This document shows positions 52,786-60,649 of a stretch of DNA of 64,000 bases, piece by piece. Positions within the stretch are counted from its first letter, which is position 1. Each line of letters opens with the position of its first letter. The translations under genes were made by a program, and so were the position numbers. A model generated the notes under the pieces. It searched no databases. It saw only the letters and a list, made by a program, of their open reading frames with translations, and had not been told where the DNA came from. The DNA is taken from assembly GCA_016787085.1 (NCBI GenBank), contig JAEUVJ010000013.1, positions 1-64,000 of the forward strand, read 5' to 3'. The stretch comes from Chitinophagaceae bacterium (GTDB lineage: Bacteria; Bacteroidota; Bacteroidia; Chitinophagales; Chitinophagaceae).

Positions 52786-53358
52786 TTATTGACTGATAAA
52801 TAATTGCTGATTACAGGCACTCTCCTTAACGGAAGCTTTCCATACAGACATACCACCGGACATATTGGTCACTTTGGTAAATCCTTTTTGCGACAGCATA
52901 TAACTGGCTCTCGGACTACGATGGCTGTGAGAGCAATAAACAACGATCTGTTTATCCTTCCATGCCTGCAATTCTCCTATCCTCGCTTCCAGGTCCTGGA
53001 TCGGTATATTGACCGCATTATTCAGCCGACCATATTTCTGTTCGGCTTTTCCATTAAACTCGGCAGGGGTTCTCACGTCAAGCAACAGAACATTGGCTCT
53101 ACCTTCTTTATTAACAAAAGAACATAGTCCGTCCGGCGAAACATCCGTATGTTTTACTGACGATTTCCTGACCAGTTCCATATTACATTGCGAACAGGTG
53201 CCGGGCGATGTATGTGATACCGTATCACAGGATGAACCGCAGGGGAGACAAACATAAATTTCTCCTTTTTCACCGGCAGTTTTTTTGTCAATGCACTTTC
53301 CTGATGAAAAGAATACAAGAGACAGGGCTATCATCCCTGTGAAAAGCAGCTTTTTCAT
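52786..53358 (-). CDS. Exported rhodanese with heavy-metal-binding-like N-terminal cysteines
   Basis: 190 residues with a signal sequence (1-20). Before the rhodanese domain come cysteine pairs VCLPCGSSCD and CSQCNMELV, resembling the zinc/heavy-metal motif (CPxCGMDL type) of periplasmic metal-binding proteins. The rhodanese domain (about 75-185) has LLLDVRTPAEFNGKAEQKYG and active-site loop VVYCSHSHRSPRASY, with Cys and Arg present. Suggests a periplasmic sulfurtransferase or persulfide handler; metal use is inferred. Confidence 0.78.
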   Translation of the reverse strand: MKKLLFTGMIALSLVFFSSGKCIDKKTAGEKGEIYVCLPCGSSCDTVSHTSPGTCSQCNMELVRKSSVKHTDVSPDGLCSFVNKEGRANVLLLDVRTPAEFNGKAEQKYGRLNNAVNIPIQDLEARIGELQAWKDKQIVVYCSHSHRSPRASYMLSQKGFTKVTNMSGGMSVWKASVKESACNQQLFISQ

Positions 53359-53367
53359 ACCTGATGC

Positions 53368-54480
53368 TTATTGATTAATGTCTTTCCCTTCTTTCAGCTT
53401 CGCTATTTGTCCTTCCAGTGTTTTTTTGGCGTTATCATTCGGCGCCTGAGCCATGGCCTTTTCTGCAGCTGCTATCGCTTTCTTATAATCACCTTTTGCT
53501 GAATAACCAAACATCAGCCCGTTGTTTGCAGCAAAGACATCCCCATATTTTTTCTGATTTGCCAGGAAAACTTCCAACGCTTTATCCGGTCTTTTCTGCG
53601 TGATCAATATCCTTCCATAGGCAGTATACTGATTGACATTGGCCATAGTGAGTGCATCGTTCATTACTGAGTCAGCCTGTGACAGGCGATTTAGTTTTTC
53701 ATAGCCCGTGGCCAGGTTCCGCAGGCTCACATAACTTCTTTGACCCTGGAAGCCCGTAACTGCTCTTTGGGCCCACCCTAAAGCTTCTTCAAGATTAATA
53801 TTCTTATTAAAGCAAAATGAAGACGCCTGCATCATGTTGTTGCTGTTAAACCCTTTCTGGCTGGTGACCTGTTCCCTTAACCTGGCAAGAACAATATTAT
53901 CTACATCCACTTCTACTTTAAAAGGTATGGAAACCCTTTCCCACTGCATAGCAATGATGCAGCTCTTTTCCTTATGATCAACGAATTCATATTTCAGCCA
54001 CTCCACACTTTTGTCCAGTACCTGAGGTTTTACATTCACACGAAGCACATCATCTTCCTCTTTATAATAGAAGCTGCCCCAGGCATCGGTTTCCCGGGAG
54101 AATATCAGCGTAACATTATCAGTAGCCATAGCCATGAACAATGCATAGGTTCCCGCTTTCAGATCTTTGCCTTCTATTTTCACATCATGTTCAAAACTGA
54201 CCGTGGTGGCTTCGTTGGCGCCAGCCCGCCAGGGGCTGGTTGGTTTGCCCGTAATAAAATTGGTTGTGCTGAAGCCATAGCTCACCAGGTTGCCGTCTCC
54301 ATATACCTTTCCTTCTCTTTTATTCACATCGGGCCGGGAATATCTGATCGTTATATCAGTAATACCTATTTCTTCGGTGACCCTTGCCCGTGGATTGCCG
54401 CCGCTCGGTGGTATATCCATTTGTGCATACGAACAAACCGAGAACAGGGATACGATAACAGCAAGAGTAATTCTATTCAT
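53368..54480 (-). CDS. DUF2911 domain protein with TPR-like C-terminal half
   Basis: 370 residues from ATG 54480; upstream in-frame residues lack a signal and overlap the next gene. Signal peptide (1-20, ends CSYAQ). Residues 25-185 match DUF2911 (GITDITIRYSRPDVNKREGKVYGDGNLVSYGFST; ATTVSFEHDVKIEGKDLKAGTYALFM). The C-terminal half is helical (AITG.. LNRLSQADSVMNDALTMANVNQYTAYGRILITQKRPDKALEVFLANQ), TPR-like. Secreted; a DUF2911 domain is frequent in Bacteroidota exported proteins without known activity. Confidence 0.85.
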   Translation of the reverse strand: MNRITLAVIVSLFSVCSYAQMDIPPSGGNPRARVTEEIGITDITIRYSRPDVNKREGKVYGDGNLVSYGFSTTNFITGKPTSPWRAGANEATTVSFEHDVKIEGKDLKAGTYALFMAMATDNVTLIFSRETDAWGSFYYKEEDDVLRVNVKPQVLDKSVEWLKYEFVDHKEKSCIIAMQWERVSIPFKVEVDVDNIVLARLREQVTSQKGFNSNNMMQASSFCFNKNINLEEALGWAQRAVTGFQGQRSYVSLRNLATGYEKLNRLSQADSVMNDALTMANVNQYTAYGRILITQKRPDKALEVFLANQKKYGDVFAANNGLMFGYSAKGDYKKAIAAAEKAMAQAPNDNAKKTLEGQIAKLKEGKDINQ

Positions 54481-54503
54481 AAATATGCATTTGTTGTGAT
54501 GAG

Positions 54504-54989
54504 CTATTTTGATGGTGGGGCAGGGGGCAGATCGGTATTCCAGATCTCGCGGTAGAGTTTCCATTTTCCATCCTCCTGCTTCCAGAGGGCAATAAACTTT
54601 CCCTTATCCACGCTACCACCTTTTCCATCTGGGAAATTATACGTGCCTTCTTCTACAACCAGTTCTGCATTTCCATAAAAATTCCCTTCCGGAAGTTCGA
54701 TTACTGCCTCCGTATTGGTTCCCCCGCTATAAAAGAAATTCCGGATAGCTTCACGGCCCTTCACTGCGGGCAGGGCGGGGCAATACACTTCCGCATCCCG
54801 GCAATATCTTTCAGCATAAAAAGCGGTATCGTTGGTCGTAAACCGCCGGCCATAATTTTTGTTCATTTCCAAAATATGACTTTTGGCTACATTAATATCA
54901 AACGCATTTTCTCCTGTACTTTCTTTTGGCTCATGCACGCCGCAGGAAATAAAAAAAACTACTATAACGGAGGATAACAAATGCTTCAT
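54504..54989 (-). CDS. NTF2-like (SnoaL/DUF4440) lipoprotein
   Basis: 161 residues. Lipobox FFISC (about residue 16). Mature part has NTF2-fold features: HILEMNKNYGRRFTTNDTAFYAERYCRDAEVYCPALPAVKGREAIRNFFYSGG and WKLYREIWNTDLPP. Exported, single domain; enzymatic or binding role unknown. Follows a 63-bp spacer from the next upstream gene and precedes DUF2911 by 23 bp. Confidence 0.8.
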   Translation of the reverse strand: MKHLLSSVIVVFFISCGVHEPKESTGENAFDINVAKSHILEMNKNYGRRFTTNDTAFYAERYCRDAEVYCPALPAVKGREAIRNFFYSGGTNTEAVIELPEGNFYGNAELVVEEGTYNFPDGKGGSVDKGKFIALWKQEDGKWKLYREIWNTDLPPAPPSK

Positions 54990-55052
54990 GATGTAAAGTT
55001 TTAGCTATTCAAATTATGCTTTTAATATCAACCACATGAATTGCTGTATAAG

Positions 55053-55697
55053 TTATTTACAGATCGCTGAAAAAAGTTTTTCCGCTGCTTCCAGTGCGTT
55101 AAAGTTCCCGTCCGCCCTGTTTACCGCCGTAGCCGTTCCCCTCATGGTAAAATACCTGAACCGGTGTTCTGATCTAAGGATAAGTCCTCCGCTTGCTTTA
55201 TTGCCATAAAAATCCCAGTTGTACGAAACATGCTTATTGTAAACAGCCGGTGCGATGCGCAGGTCCGTACTGACATGGTACCGCAGCCATGAATTCTTTT
55301 TTTGCACTTCCAGTATCCTGCAACTATAACCAAGCACTTTCTCTTCCGTATCATAAAGCTTGTATGCAATGACAGAATCCGTAACGACACTGTAATCTTC
55401 GCATTCATATTTATCTTCTGAATTATTCCGGGAAAGACACTTGTTTTCCTTGCCGGAGTAATAGTACGTTACCGTGTCGCTGTTGATAAAAAGACTTTGA
55501 TAACCGGATGTATCATACCTGAAAATACTTTTTGCCGGTCTTGTTTTTGTCAGCGAATCTATGTTCATTGAATCGCTGCTGTAAGCGTAGCTGTATTCGA
55601 TCGTTCCTGAAAAGAATTTACTGCTCACCTTCTCTTTGCAGGCATACTGGAATATCACCGCCAGAAAAACAGGTATAAGCGTCGTTAGTCTCATCAT
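55053..55697 (-). CDS. Hypothetical exported lipoprotein
   Basis: 214 residues. Signal with lipobox-like QYAC (residue 20). The body is beta-rich: SGTIEYSYAYSSDSM, SLFINSDTVTYYYSGKENKCLSRNNSEDKYECEDYSVV, KVLGYSCRILEVQKKNSWLRYHVSTDLRIAPAVYNKHV. The pattern (modified from DUF4412/GLPGLI-type proteins) suggests a secreted beta-barrel-like fold. ATGA overlap with the upstream DUF1579-like gene indicates coupled translation. Confidence 0.65.
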   Translation of the reverse strand: MMRLTTLIPVFLAVIFQYACKEKVSSKFFSGTIEYSYAYSSDSMNIDSLTKTRPAKSIFRYDTSGYQSLFINSDTVTYYYSGKENKCLSRNNSEDKYECEDYSVVTDSVIAYKLYDTEEKVLGYSCRILEVQKKNSWLRYHVSTDLRIAPAVYNKHVSYNWDFYGNKASGGLILRSEHRFRYFTMRGTATAVNRADGNFNALEAAEKLFSAICK

Positions 55698-56209
55698 TTC
55701 TTTCTTCTGTACTCCAGGTCATACTCGGTTGTCCAGGTCTTGCCGTCATCATCGCTTCGCTCTCCAAACTGGCGGACCTTATCGTTACTGAGCTTAGTAA
55801 AAGTAAGCCTTCGCTTGAATATCTTTCCCCTTTGCCCGGTTACCTTGTCGGCATAAAAAACGATCTTCTCATTACTCCCTTCTCCTCTCAGGTATTCTGT
55901 GGTATTGCCGGTATTATCTGTCCATGTCTGCTGCCACTGTTTAGTGGCGGCGTTGTAAGAGTTAAAACTTTTACCGGTATAGGTCAGGCCATTTTGCTTG
56001 CCGGCGCTGGTCCATTCTTCCAGTACTACGCAACTGTCCAATATAATACTGATCTTGCTGTCGCCTGCTTTGTTACCTTTAAGCCCATACGCTTCCCATT
56101 CACCTACCCAGAAATCAAACTGGCGGTAGACGGGGCTGCTACAGGGGAGCTGAGAAAAAGATCCGTAGGCGAGCAGTACAGCAGAAAGAATGAAAATCAT
56201 CTTTTTCAT
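55694..56209 (-). CDS. DUF1579-like exported protein
   Basis: 171 residues from ATG 56209; upstream in-frame residues add no signal. Signal peptide (1-18, ends YGSFSQ). RQFDFWVGEWEAYGLKGNKAGDSKISIILDSCVVLEEWTS and GKSFNSYNAATKQWQQTWTDNTGNTTEYLRG resemble the lipocalin-like family with DUF1579. A second, more distant DUF1579-type gene is at 46783. Likely forms an operon with the lipoprotein gene that follows. Confidence 0.75.
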   Translation of the reverse strand: MKKMIFILSAVLLAYGSFSQLPCSSPVYRQFDFWVGEWEAYGLKGNKAGDSKISIILDSCVVLEEWTSAGKQNGLTYTGKSFNSYNAATKQWQQTWTDNTGNTTEYLRGEGSNEKIVFYADKVTGQRGKIFKRRLTFTKLSNDKVRQFGERSDDDGKTWTTEYDLEYRRKK

Positions 56210-56268
56210 AACAGTAGTTTGCTGCAAGACAAGCCAATGCCTCTGTATGCTGTTACTTTTATCATTGA

Positions 56269-56709
56269 TTATCGCCACACACCTATTATAGCGCCCATCA
56301 ATGTAAGAGCCACCACGCTATAAAAGCCATTGATCAGTATCAGCCGCCATGTCTTTTGTTCAAACAGGCTATGAATGGCAATGGCACAAAATGTCCAGAT
56401 ACCGGCGAGAAAGCCAGCTAATGCTCCCCAGGTCATGTCCGTTTTGATACCACAGCCCTCCGGGCAGGTGGCTGGAGGATCAATCAGAAACATTCCAAGA
56501 TTAGCAGCCATCAGCAAAGAGAAGATAAATGTCCACCCGAATATTTTCCCTTTGTTCCCTTTCCTGACATCTTCCTCAGTCAGGCCATTGTCTTTCATCC
56601 ACGCTTTGCCGAACAAACCCGGTGAATACCATATACCACCCACCACAAATGATGAAATGCCGGCTACCAATACCGCCAGCCAGTTGATCGTACCCATGTC
56701 CATAAACAA
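56269..56709 (-). CDS. DUF1761 membrane protein
   Basis: 146 residues with four predicted spans (about 5-25, 53-75, 85-105 and 118-140). N-terminal INWLAVLVAGISSFVVGGIWYSPGLFGKAWMKDNGLTEEDV and later AGFLAGIWTFCAIAIHSLFEQKTWRLILINGFYSVVALTLMGAIIG are the DUF1761 pattern. Integral membrane protein of unknown function. Divergent from the histidine kinase gene. Confidence 0.82.
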   Translation of the reverse strand: MFMDMGTINWLAVLVAGISSFVVGGIWYSPGLFGKAWMKDNGLTEEDVRKGNKGKIFGWTFIFSLLMAANLGMFLIDPPATCPEGCGIKTDMTWGALAGFLAGIWTFCAIAIHSLFEQKTWRLILINGFYSVVALTLMGAIIGVWR

Positions 56710-56775
56710 TCAATTTTATTGATAGAAGAAAGTTGTTTATCTAAACTATTGTCTAATTTTTACCCCACAATCAAA

Positions 56776-57864
56776 ATGCGAACCGGCGTGGAAAAGAGAG
56801 GGATGAACATACCAAACAAGGCGACGAAGAGTGATGCGGAATTCCGGCTGAATGACATCGGCTTCCGACTGATATTGATACCCTTCTTTGGCATTGCCAT
56901 CCCGCTGGTCACCGGTATGATCAATAGCCGGAATTTTTCTCACTGGCAGGTTAAACTGAGCTTTCTTTATACGATCCTGATCGCTTTTGTAATATGGGAA
57001 GGCAACCGGTTCCTGTATCTTTCACTACGAAGTTATTTTGACTGGATCAACAAACCGGTCCATAAGATCGCAGTGATGATCCTTTCTATCATCTTTTACA
57101 CCGTTCCGGTCAGCGTGTTATTACTCGTAGGCTGGTATAAAATTTTTTCCGGACAATCTGCAAACTGGAATATCGTTACGAATTCTACATTGATCATTCT
57201 GATCGCTGTCATTTTCATCACCCATATATACGAAACCGTTTTCCTGGTCAAAGAATCAGAAAATGAAATGATACGTAATGAACAACTGGAAAGAGCCAAA
57301 GCAGAAGCTGAACTGGAGGCATTGAAAAACCAGATCGATCCTCACTTCATTTTCAATTCACTCAATACGCTCAGCCACCTGATAGAAGAAAAGCCGGAAA
57401 AAGCAAAACAATTCAATGATAATCTCGCAGACGTCTACCGGTATATTCTGCAAAACAAAGCAAGGAGCCTGGTGCTGCTGCGGGAAGAGGTGGGGTTTTT
57501 GAACAGTTATTTTATGTTGCTCAGGATACGTTTTGATAAGGCTATGCAGCTGCAAATGAATATTCCCGAAGATGCTTTGGACCAGTATCTCGTACCGCCT
57601 ATTTCATTGCAGATACTGGCTGAGAACGCTATTAAGCATAATGAGTTTTCAGAAGCTATACCCTTATTGCTGAAAATCGAAATACTGAGCGAACAACTCA
57701 TGGTACATAACCGCGTAAGAAAAAAGATTCTGAGAAAAGAGTCGTCAAGGATCGGTCTGCAGAACCTGAAAGAAAGGTACAGGCTGACAACCAATAGGGA
57801 GATCATTATCAGGGAAGAAGAGCAGGGCTTTACTGTTATTTTACCTGTATTGAAAATAGATTGA
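56776..57864 (+). CDS. LytS-type sensor histidine kinase
   Basis: 362 residues from ATG 56776; a TTG 19 codons earlier is less likely. Four predicted spans in the first 155 residues, then a coiled linker (165-185), and the His_kinase signature QIDPHFIFNSLNTLSHLI with phospho-acceptor H190. ATP-binding part has the N-box LAENAIKHN and GLQNLKERYR. It has no visible extracellular sensor domain, so its signal may come from the membrane itself. The next gene, 2 nt on, encodes the LytTR partner. Confidence 0.9.
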   Translation: MRTGVEKRGMNIPNKATKSDAEFRLNDIGFRLILIPFFGIAIPLVTGMINSRNFSHWQVKLSFLYTILIAFVIWEGNRFLYLSLRSYFDWINKPVHKIAVMILSIIFYTVPVSVLLLVGWYKIFSGQSANWNIVTNSTLIILIAVIFITHIYETVFLVKESENEMIRNEQLERAKAEAELEALKNQIDPHFIFNSLNTLSHLIEEKPEKAKQFNDNLADVYRYILQNKARSLVLLREEVGFLNSYFMLLRIRFDKAMQLQMNIPEDALDQYLVPPISLQILAENAIKHNEFSEAIPLLLKIEILSEQLMVHNRVRKKILRKESSRIGLQNLKERYRLTTNREIIIREEEQGFTVILPVLKID

Positions 57865-57866
57865 AC

Positions 57867-58622
57867 ATGAAAGTTATTATTATTGAAGACGAAAAACCTG
57901 CTGCGGAAAAACTGCAGAAAGCCCTGCAGAAAGCCGGCCCGGCTATTGAAGTGGTGGCTGTTTTGAACAGCATCAAATCTGCAGTTGACTGGCTGCAGCA
58001 AAACCCGATGCCCGAGTTGCTCTTCATGGATATTGAGTTAGGCGATGGTCTTTCCTTTAAAATATTTGACAAGATCAATATCAGCAGTCCTGTTATTTTC
58101 TGCACCGCCTTTGACGAATATTGGCAGGAAGCCTTTGAACATAGCAGTATTGATTATTTATTAAAACCCGTCAAACAGGATAAACTGGAGGCTGCCTTAA
58201 ATAAATACGATAAACTAAAACAGCATTTTGCAATCAGTCTTCAACAGTTGCAGCAATGGAGGCAGGCACCGGCAGGTAATGGATATAAAAAACGTTTTCT
58301 GGTCAAGCGGGGAGCTGACTATATCAGCATCAAAACAGAAGACATTGCTTACTTCTATGCCACACATAAACTGATCTGCCTGGTGGATAATAAAGGACAA
58401 AAATTCATTCTTGACCAGTCATTGGCAGATATAGAAAAACAACTGGACCCGGCGCAATTCTATCGTATCAACAGGAAGTACCTCGTTCACCTAAGTGCCA
58501 TCAAAAAGATAAAAAGTTATCCGAAAAGCAAGCTGCAACTGGATATAGAGCCGCCTGTCAGTGAAGACGTCGTGATCAGCCAGGAGAATGTAGCGGCTTT
58601 TAAAGAATGGATGGGGCAATAA
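57867..58622 (+). CDS. LytTR-family response regulator
   Basis: 251 residues from ATG 57867. Receiver domain (1-120) with IIIEDEKPAAEKL, phospho-acceptor D55 in FMDIELGDG and the lysine in LLKPVKQDKLEAAL. LytTR DNA-binding domain (about 145-250): RFLVKRGADYISIKTEDIAYFYATHKLICLVDNKGQKFILDQSLADIEKQL. Cytoplasmic transcription factor paired with the adjacent kinase; overlapping transcript likely. Target genes are not given by the sequence. Confidence 0.93.
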   Translation: MKVIIIEDEKPAAEKLQKALQKAGPAIEVVAVLNSIKSAVDWLQQNPMPELLFMDIELGDGLSFKIFDKINISSPVIFCTAFDEYWQEAFEHSSIDYLLKPVKQDKLEAALNKYDKLKQHFAISLQQLQQWRQAPAGNGYKKRFLVKRGADYISIKTEDIAYFYATHKLICLVDNKGQKFILDQSLADIEKQLDPAQFYRINRKYLVHLSAIKKIKSYPKSKLQLDIEPPVSEDVVISQENVAAFKEWMGQ

Positions 58623-58654
58623 AAAACCCGTTGCCCTGTTAAAGCACAACGGGT
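58620..58654 (-). terminator. Terminator after the minus-strand Spy-like gene
   Basis: Perfect 8-bp stem ACCCGTTG / CAACGGGT (58626-58633, 58647-58654) followed on the minus strand by TTTTTTATTG, 24 bp past the gene's stop. Confidence 0.72.
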
Positions 58655-58677
58655 GGGTACATTGGGTGAAAACTGGC

Positions 58678-59073
58678 TTAATTGTTTCCACCACCGCCAC
58701 CCTGACGCTGTGGTCTCGTGGACGGTTCAATCTTTTCTTTCCATTCTTTGAACTGCTCTTCTGTTAATACTTTTTTCAGTTTATCATCCCTGTCTGCCTG
58801 TAATTTTTGCATTTCAGCACGCATAGCTTCCCGGTCGCCGCCACCCCCGGCCATCAGTTCTTCTCTTTTAGCATCCTGTGCTTTGTAAGCTTTCGTGAAA
58901 ATAGAATCTACTTCTGCTTTTTTGGCCGCATCTAATTTGAATGCTTCAAATTTCTCCATCACCGCTTTTACCCTTTCCTCCACAGTACGGCGCTGAAAAC
59001 CGCCACCCTGTGCGTTGACAGCTATTGACGCGGTAAATACCATTGCTGCAAATACGAGAACCAGTTTTTTCAT
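58678..59073 (-). CDS. Spy/CpxP-like small periplasmic protein
   Basis: 131 residues. Signal peptide (1-21, ends VNAQ). After a Gly/Gln-rich start, a long helical region contains the LTxxQ-like motif KVLTEEQFKEWKEKIE, and the C-terminus is Gly/Gln-rich (RQGGGGGNN). Spy/CpxP relatives are periplasmic chaperones or metal-stress proteins. It ends with the terminator at 58654 and is the last gene of the sigma-factor operon. Confidence 0.76.
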   Translation of the reverse strand: MKKLVLVFAAMVFTASIAVNAQGGGFQRRTVEERVKAVMEKFEAFKLDAAKKAEVDSIFTKAYKAQDAKREELMAGGGGDREAMRAEMQKLQADRDDKLKKVLTEEQFKEWKEKIEPSTRPQRQGGGGGNN

Positions 59074-59110
59074 GTAACAGTGTTTTATCGTTATTGAGAT
59101 GTTTGATGAT

Positions 59111-59608
59111 TTATTTTTTTTCTTCTTTCTTTTGATCGCCTTTGGGAGATTTGCCCATTTTTCTCATTAAGCGCTGTACCAATGAATCATATTTAACACG
59201 CTGTTCAGGCGTACACAGTGCCCGTATCTTTTTGAAATTACTGAACGCTTGCAGGTCTATTGCTTTTTGTCTTTGTGCCACCACCTCTGCCTGTTTGGTG
59301 ATCACAGAATCTGTGACCGTCTCATCACTAAGCAGTTTGAAAAGGCTGTCCTTGCTTTTGCGTATGTTCTCAAACATTGGCTTTATTTTTTTCCAATGCT
59401 CATCATTCAATTCTTTGTATTGGGCTATCTGCTGGTCACTAAAACCAACATCTTTCTGAAGCGCATTTATCATCCAGTTCTGCCGGTTGTTATTATCCGG
59501 CTTCTGTGGCGGCTTCTTAAACCACAGGAAATAGCCGAGTACTCCTATATTGGTGAGCAACAGTGTGATGATAATAAAGACAAGCGATCTGTTTTTTGAC
59601 GTGCTCAT
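59111..59608 (-). CDS. Spy/CpxP-like periplasmic protein with membrane anchor
   Basis: 165 residues. One hydrophobic N-terminal span (about 8-28, SLVFIIITLLLTNIGVLGYFLWF), then helical domain with DEHWKKIKPMFENIRKSKDSLFKLLSDE and the LTPEQ-type motif RALCTPEQRVKYDSL. Periplasmic heavy-metal-sensor/Spy-like family. Overlaps the preceding gene by 1 nt (TAATG), suggesting coupled translation with the anti-sigma-like gene. Confidence 0.78.
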   Translation of the reverse strand: MSTSKNRSLVFIIITLLLTNIGVLGYFLWFKKPPQKPDNNNRQNWMINALQKDVGFSDQQIAQYKELNDEHWKKIKPMFENIRKSKDSLFKLLSDETVTDSVITKQAEVVAQRQKAIDLQAFSNFKKIRALCTPEQRVKYDSLVQRLMRKMGKSPKGDQKKEEKK

Positions 59609-59955
59609 TATGGCTCTATGTTTTCGTAATCGTAATTGCTATTGGAAGCCGTAAGGGCATATTCTTCTACCAGCATAGCGTTCTGGAAGTTCGCAGAAGA
59701 TTGATCGGCTGTTGTGGTGGTATCCTTTTCAAAAAGGATATACGCATTTACGCAAAGCACCAGGAACAAACCGGCAAAAGCAATGACAGGCCGGGCGATC
59801 AGTGAGCCCGCCGTCTCCCATACATTGTGTTGCTCCCTTTCTAACCTTGCTTTGACACGGGTAAAGAGAAAGGGCACCGGCTCAGCTCTTTGGATACCTT
59901 CTAAGCTTTCCAGGGCCTCATTGACTTTCTTTTCCATATCGGGTCGTTTGTTCAT
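59608..59955 (-). CDS. Putative one-span anti-sigma factor
   Basis: 115 residues. Cytoplasmic N-terminal part of about 60 residues (MEKKVNEALESLEGIQRAEPVPFLFTRVKARLEREQ), one span (about 68-88, ARPVIAFAGLFLVLCVNAYILF) and a short acidic periplasmic tail. Follows the ECF sigma gene by 39 bp on the same strand, the usual position for its anti-sigma factor, but the N-terminal ZAS/HxxxCxxC motif is absent, so the assignment is by context. Confidence 0.65.
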   Translation of the reverse strand: MNKRPDMEKKVNEALESLEGIQRAEPVPFLFTRVKARLEREQHNVWETAGSLIARPVIAFAGLFLVLCVNAYILFEKDTTTTADQSSANFQNAMLVEEYALTASNSNYDYENIEP

Positions 59956-59994
59956 AACCTCAATTTTAGACGTTTACAGGCGTTAAAACTTGTG

Positions 59995-60567
59995 CTATTT
60001 TCCCCTGTTATAATAGTCTTCTAATTTCTTTCTCAAATTGTTTTTGGCCCTATGCATTAGTGATTCAACAGATGAGACCGTTGTTTTCATCACCTCGCTT
60101 ACTTCCTGATAACTAAGCCCTTCTACCTTATTCAGGGTAAAAGCCACCCGCTGGTTCTCCGGCAAATCAGCGATTGCCTTGAACAATATAGCGGCATTTT
60201 CTTTACTATCCAACGTTACCCCGGGGTGATTAAAGTCAGGCGGGTTGACCACTACCTCATTCTGATCCCCAAAAAGGCTACGGACAAAGCCAAACCGTTT
60301 TTTCCGCTTTTTCTTCCGCTCATGGTCCAGCGATTTGGTGACCGTGATCCGGTACAGCCAGGTAGAAAACTTGGATTCTCCTTTAAAAGAACTGATGGAC
60401 TGATATACCTGCACAAAAACCTCCTGTGTAATATCTTCTGCATCTTCCGCATTTTGTACGATGCCCAGTGCCGTATTGTAAACCATATTTTGCCAGGTGT
60501 CAACAATGGTTTTAAAAGCGGCCTCATCACCCTGCTTTAATCGTTCTACCAAAATTCTTTCATCCAA
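59995..60567 (-). CDS. ECF-type RNA polymerase sigma factor
   Basis: 190 residues, region 2 and region 4 only. Region 2: [66 protein letters not shown]. Region 4: [48 protein letters not shown]. First gene of a minus-strand operon with an anti-sigma-like and two Spy-like genes, so envelope or metal stress is a likely input. Confidence 0.93.
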   Translation of the reverse strand: [190 protein letters not shown]

Positions 60568-60649
60568 TCGCCTGTGTTTTTTCCTGAAACGATATTACGC
60601 AAAATCCTGTCTCTGTTTTGCGGGGCAATGTTAATAAAAGAACTTGATT

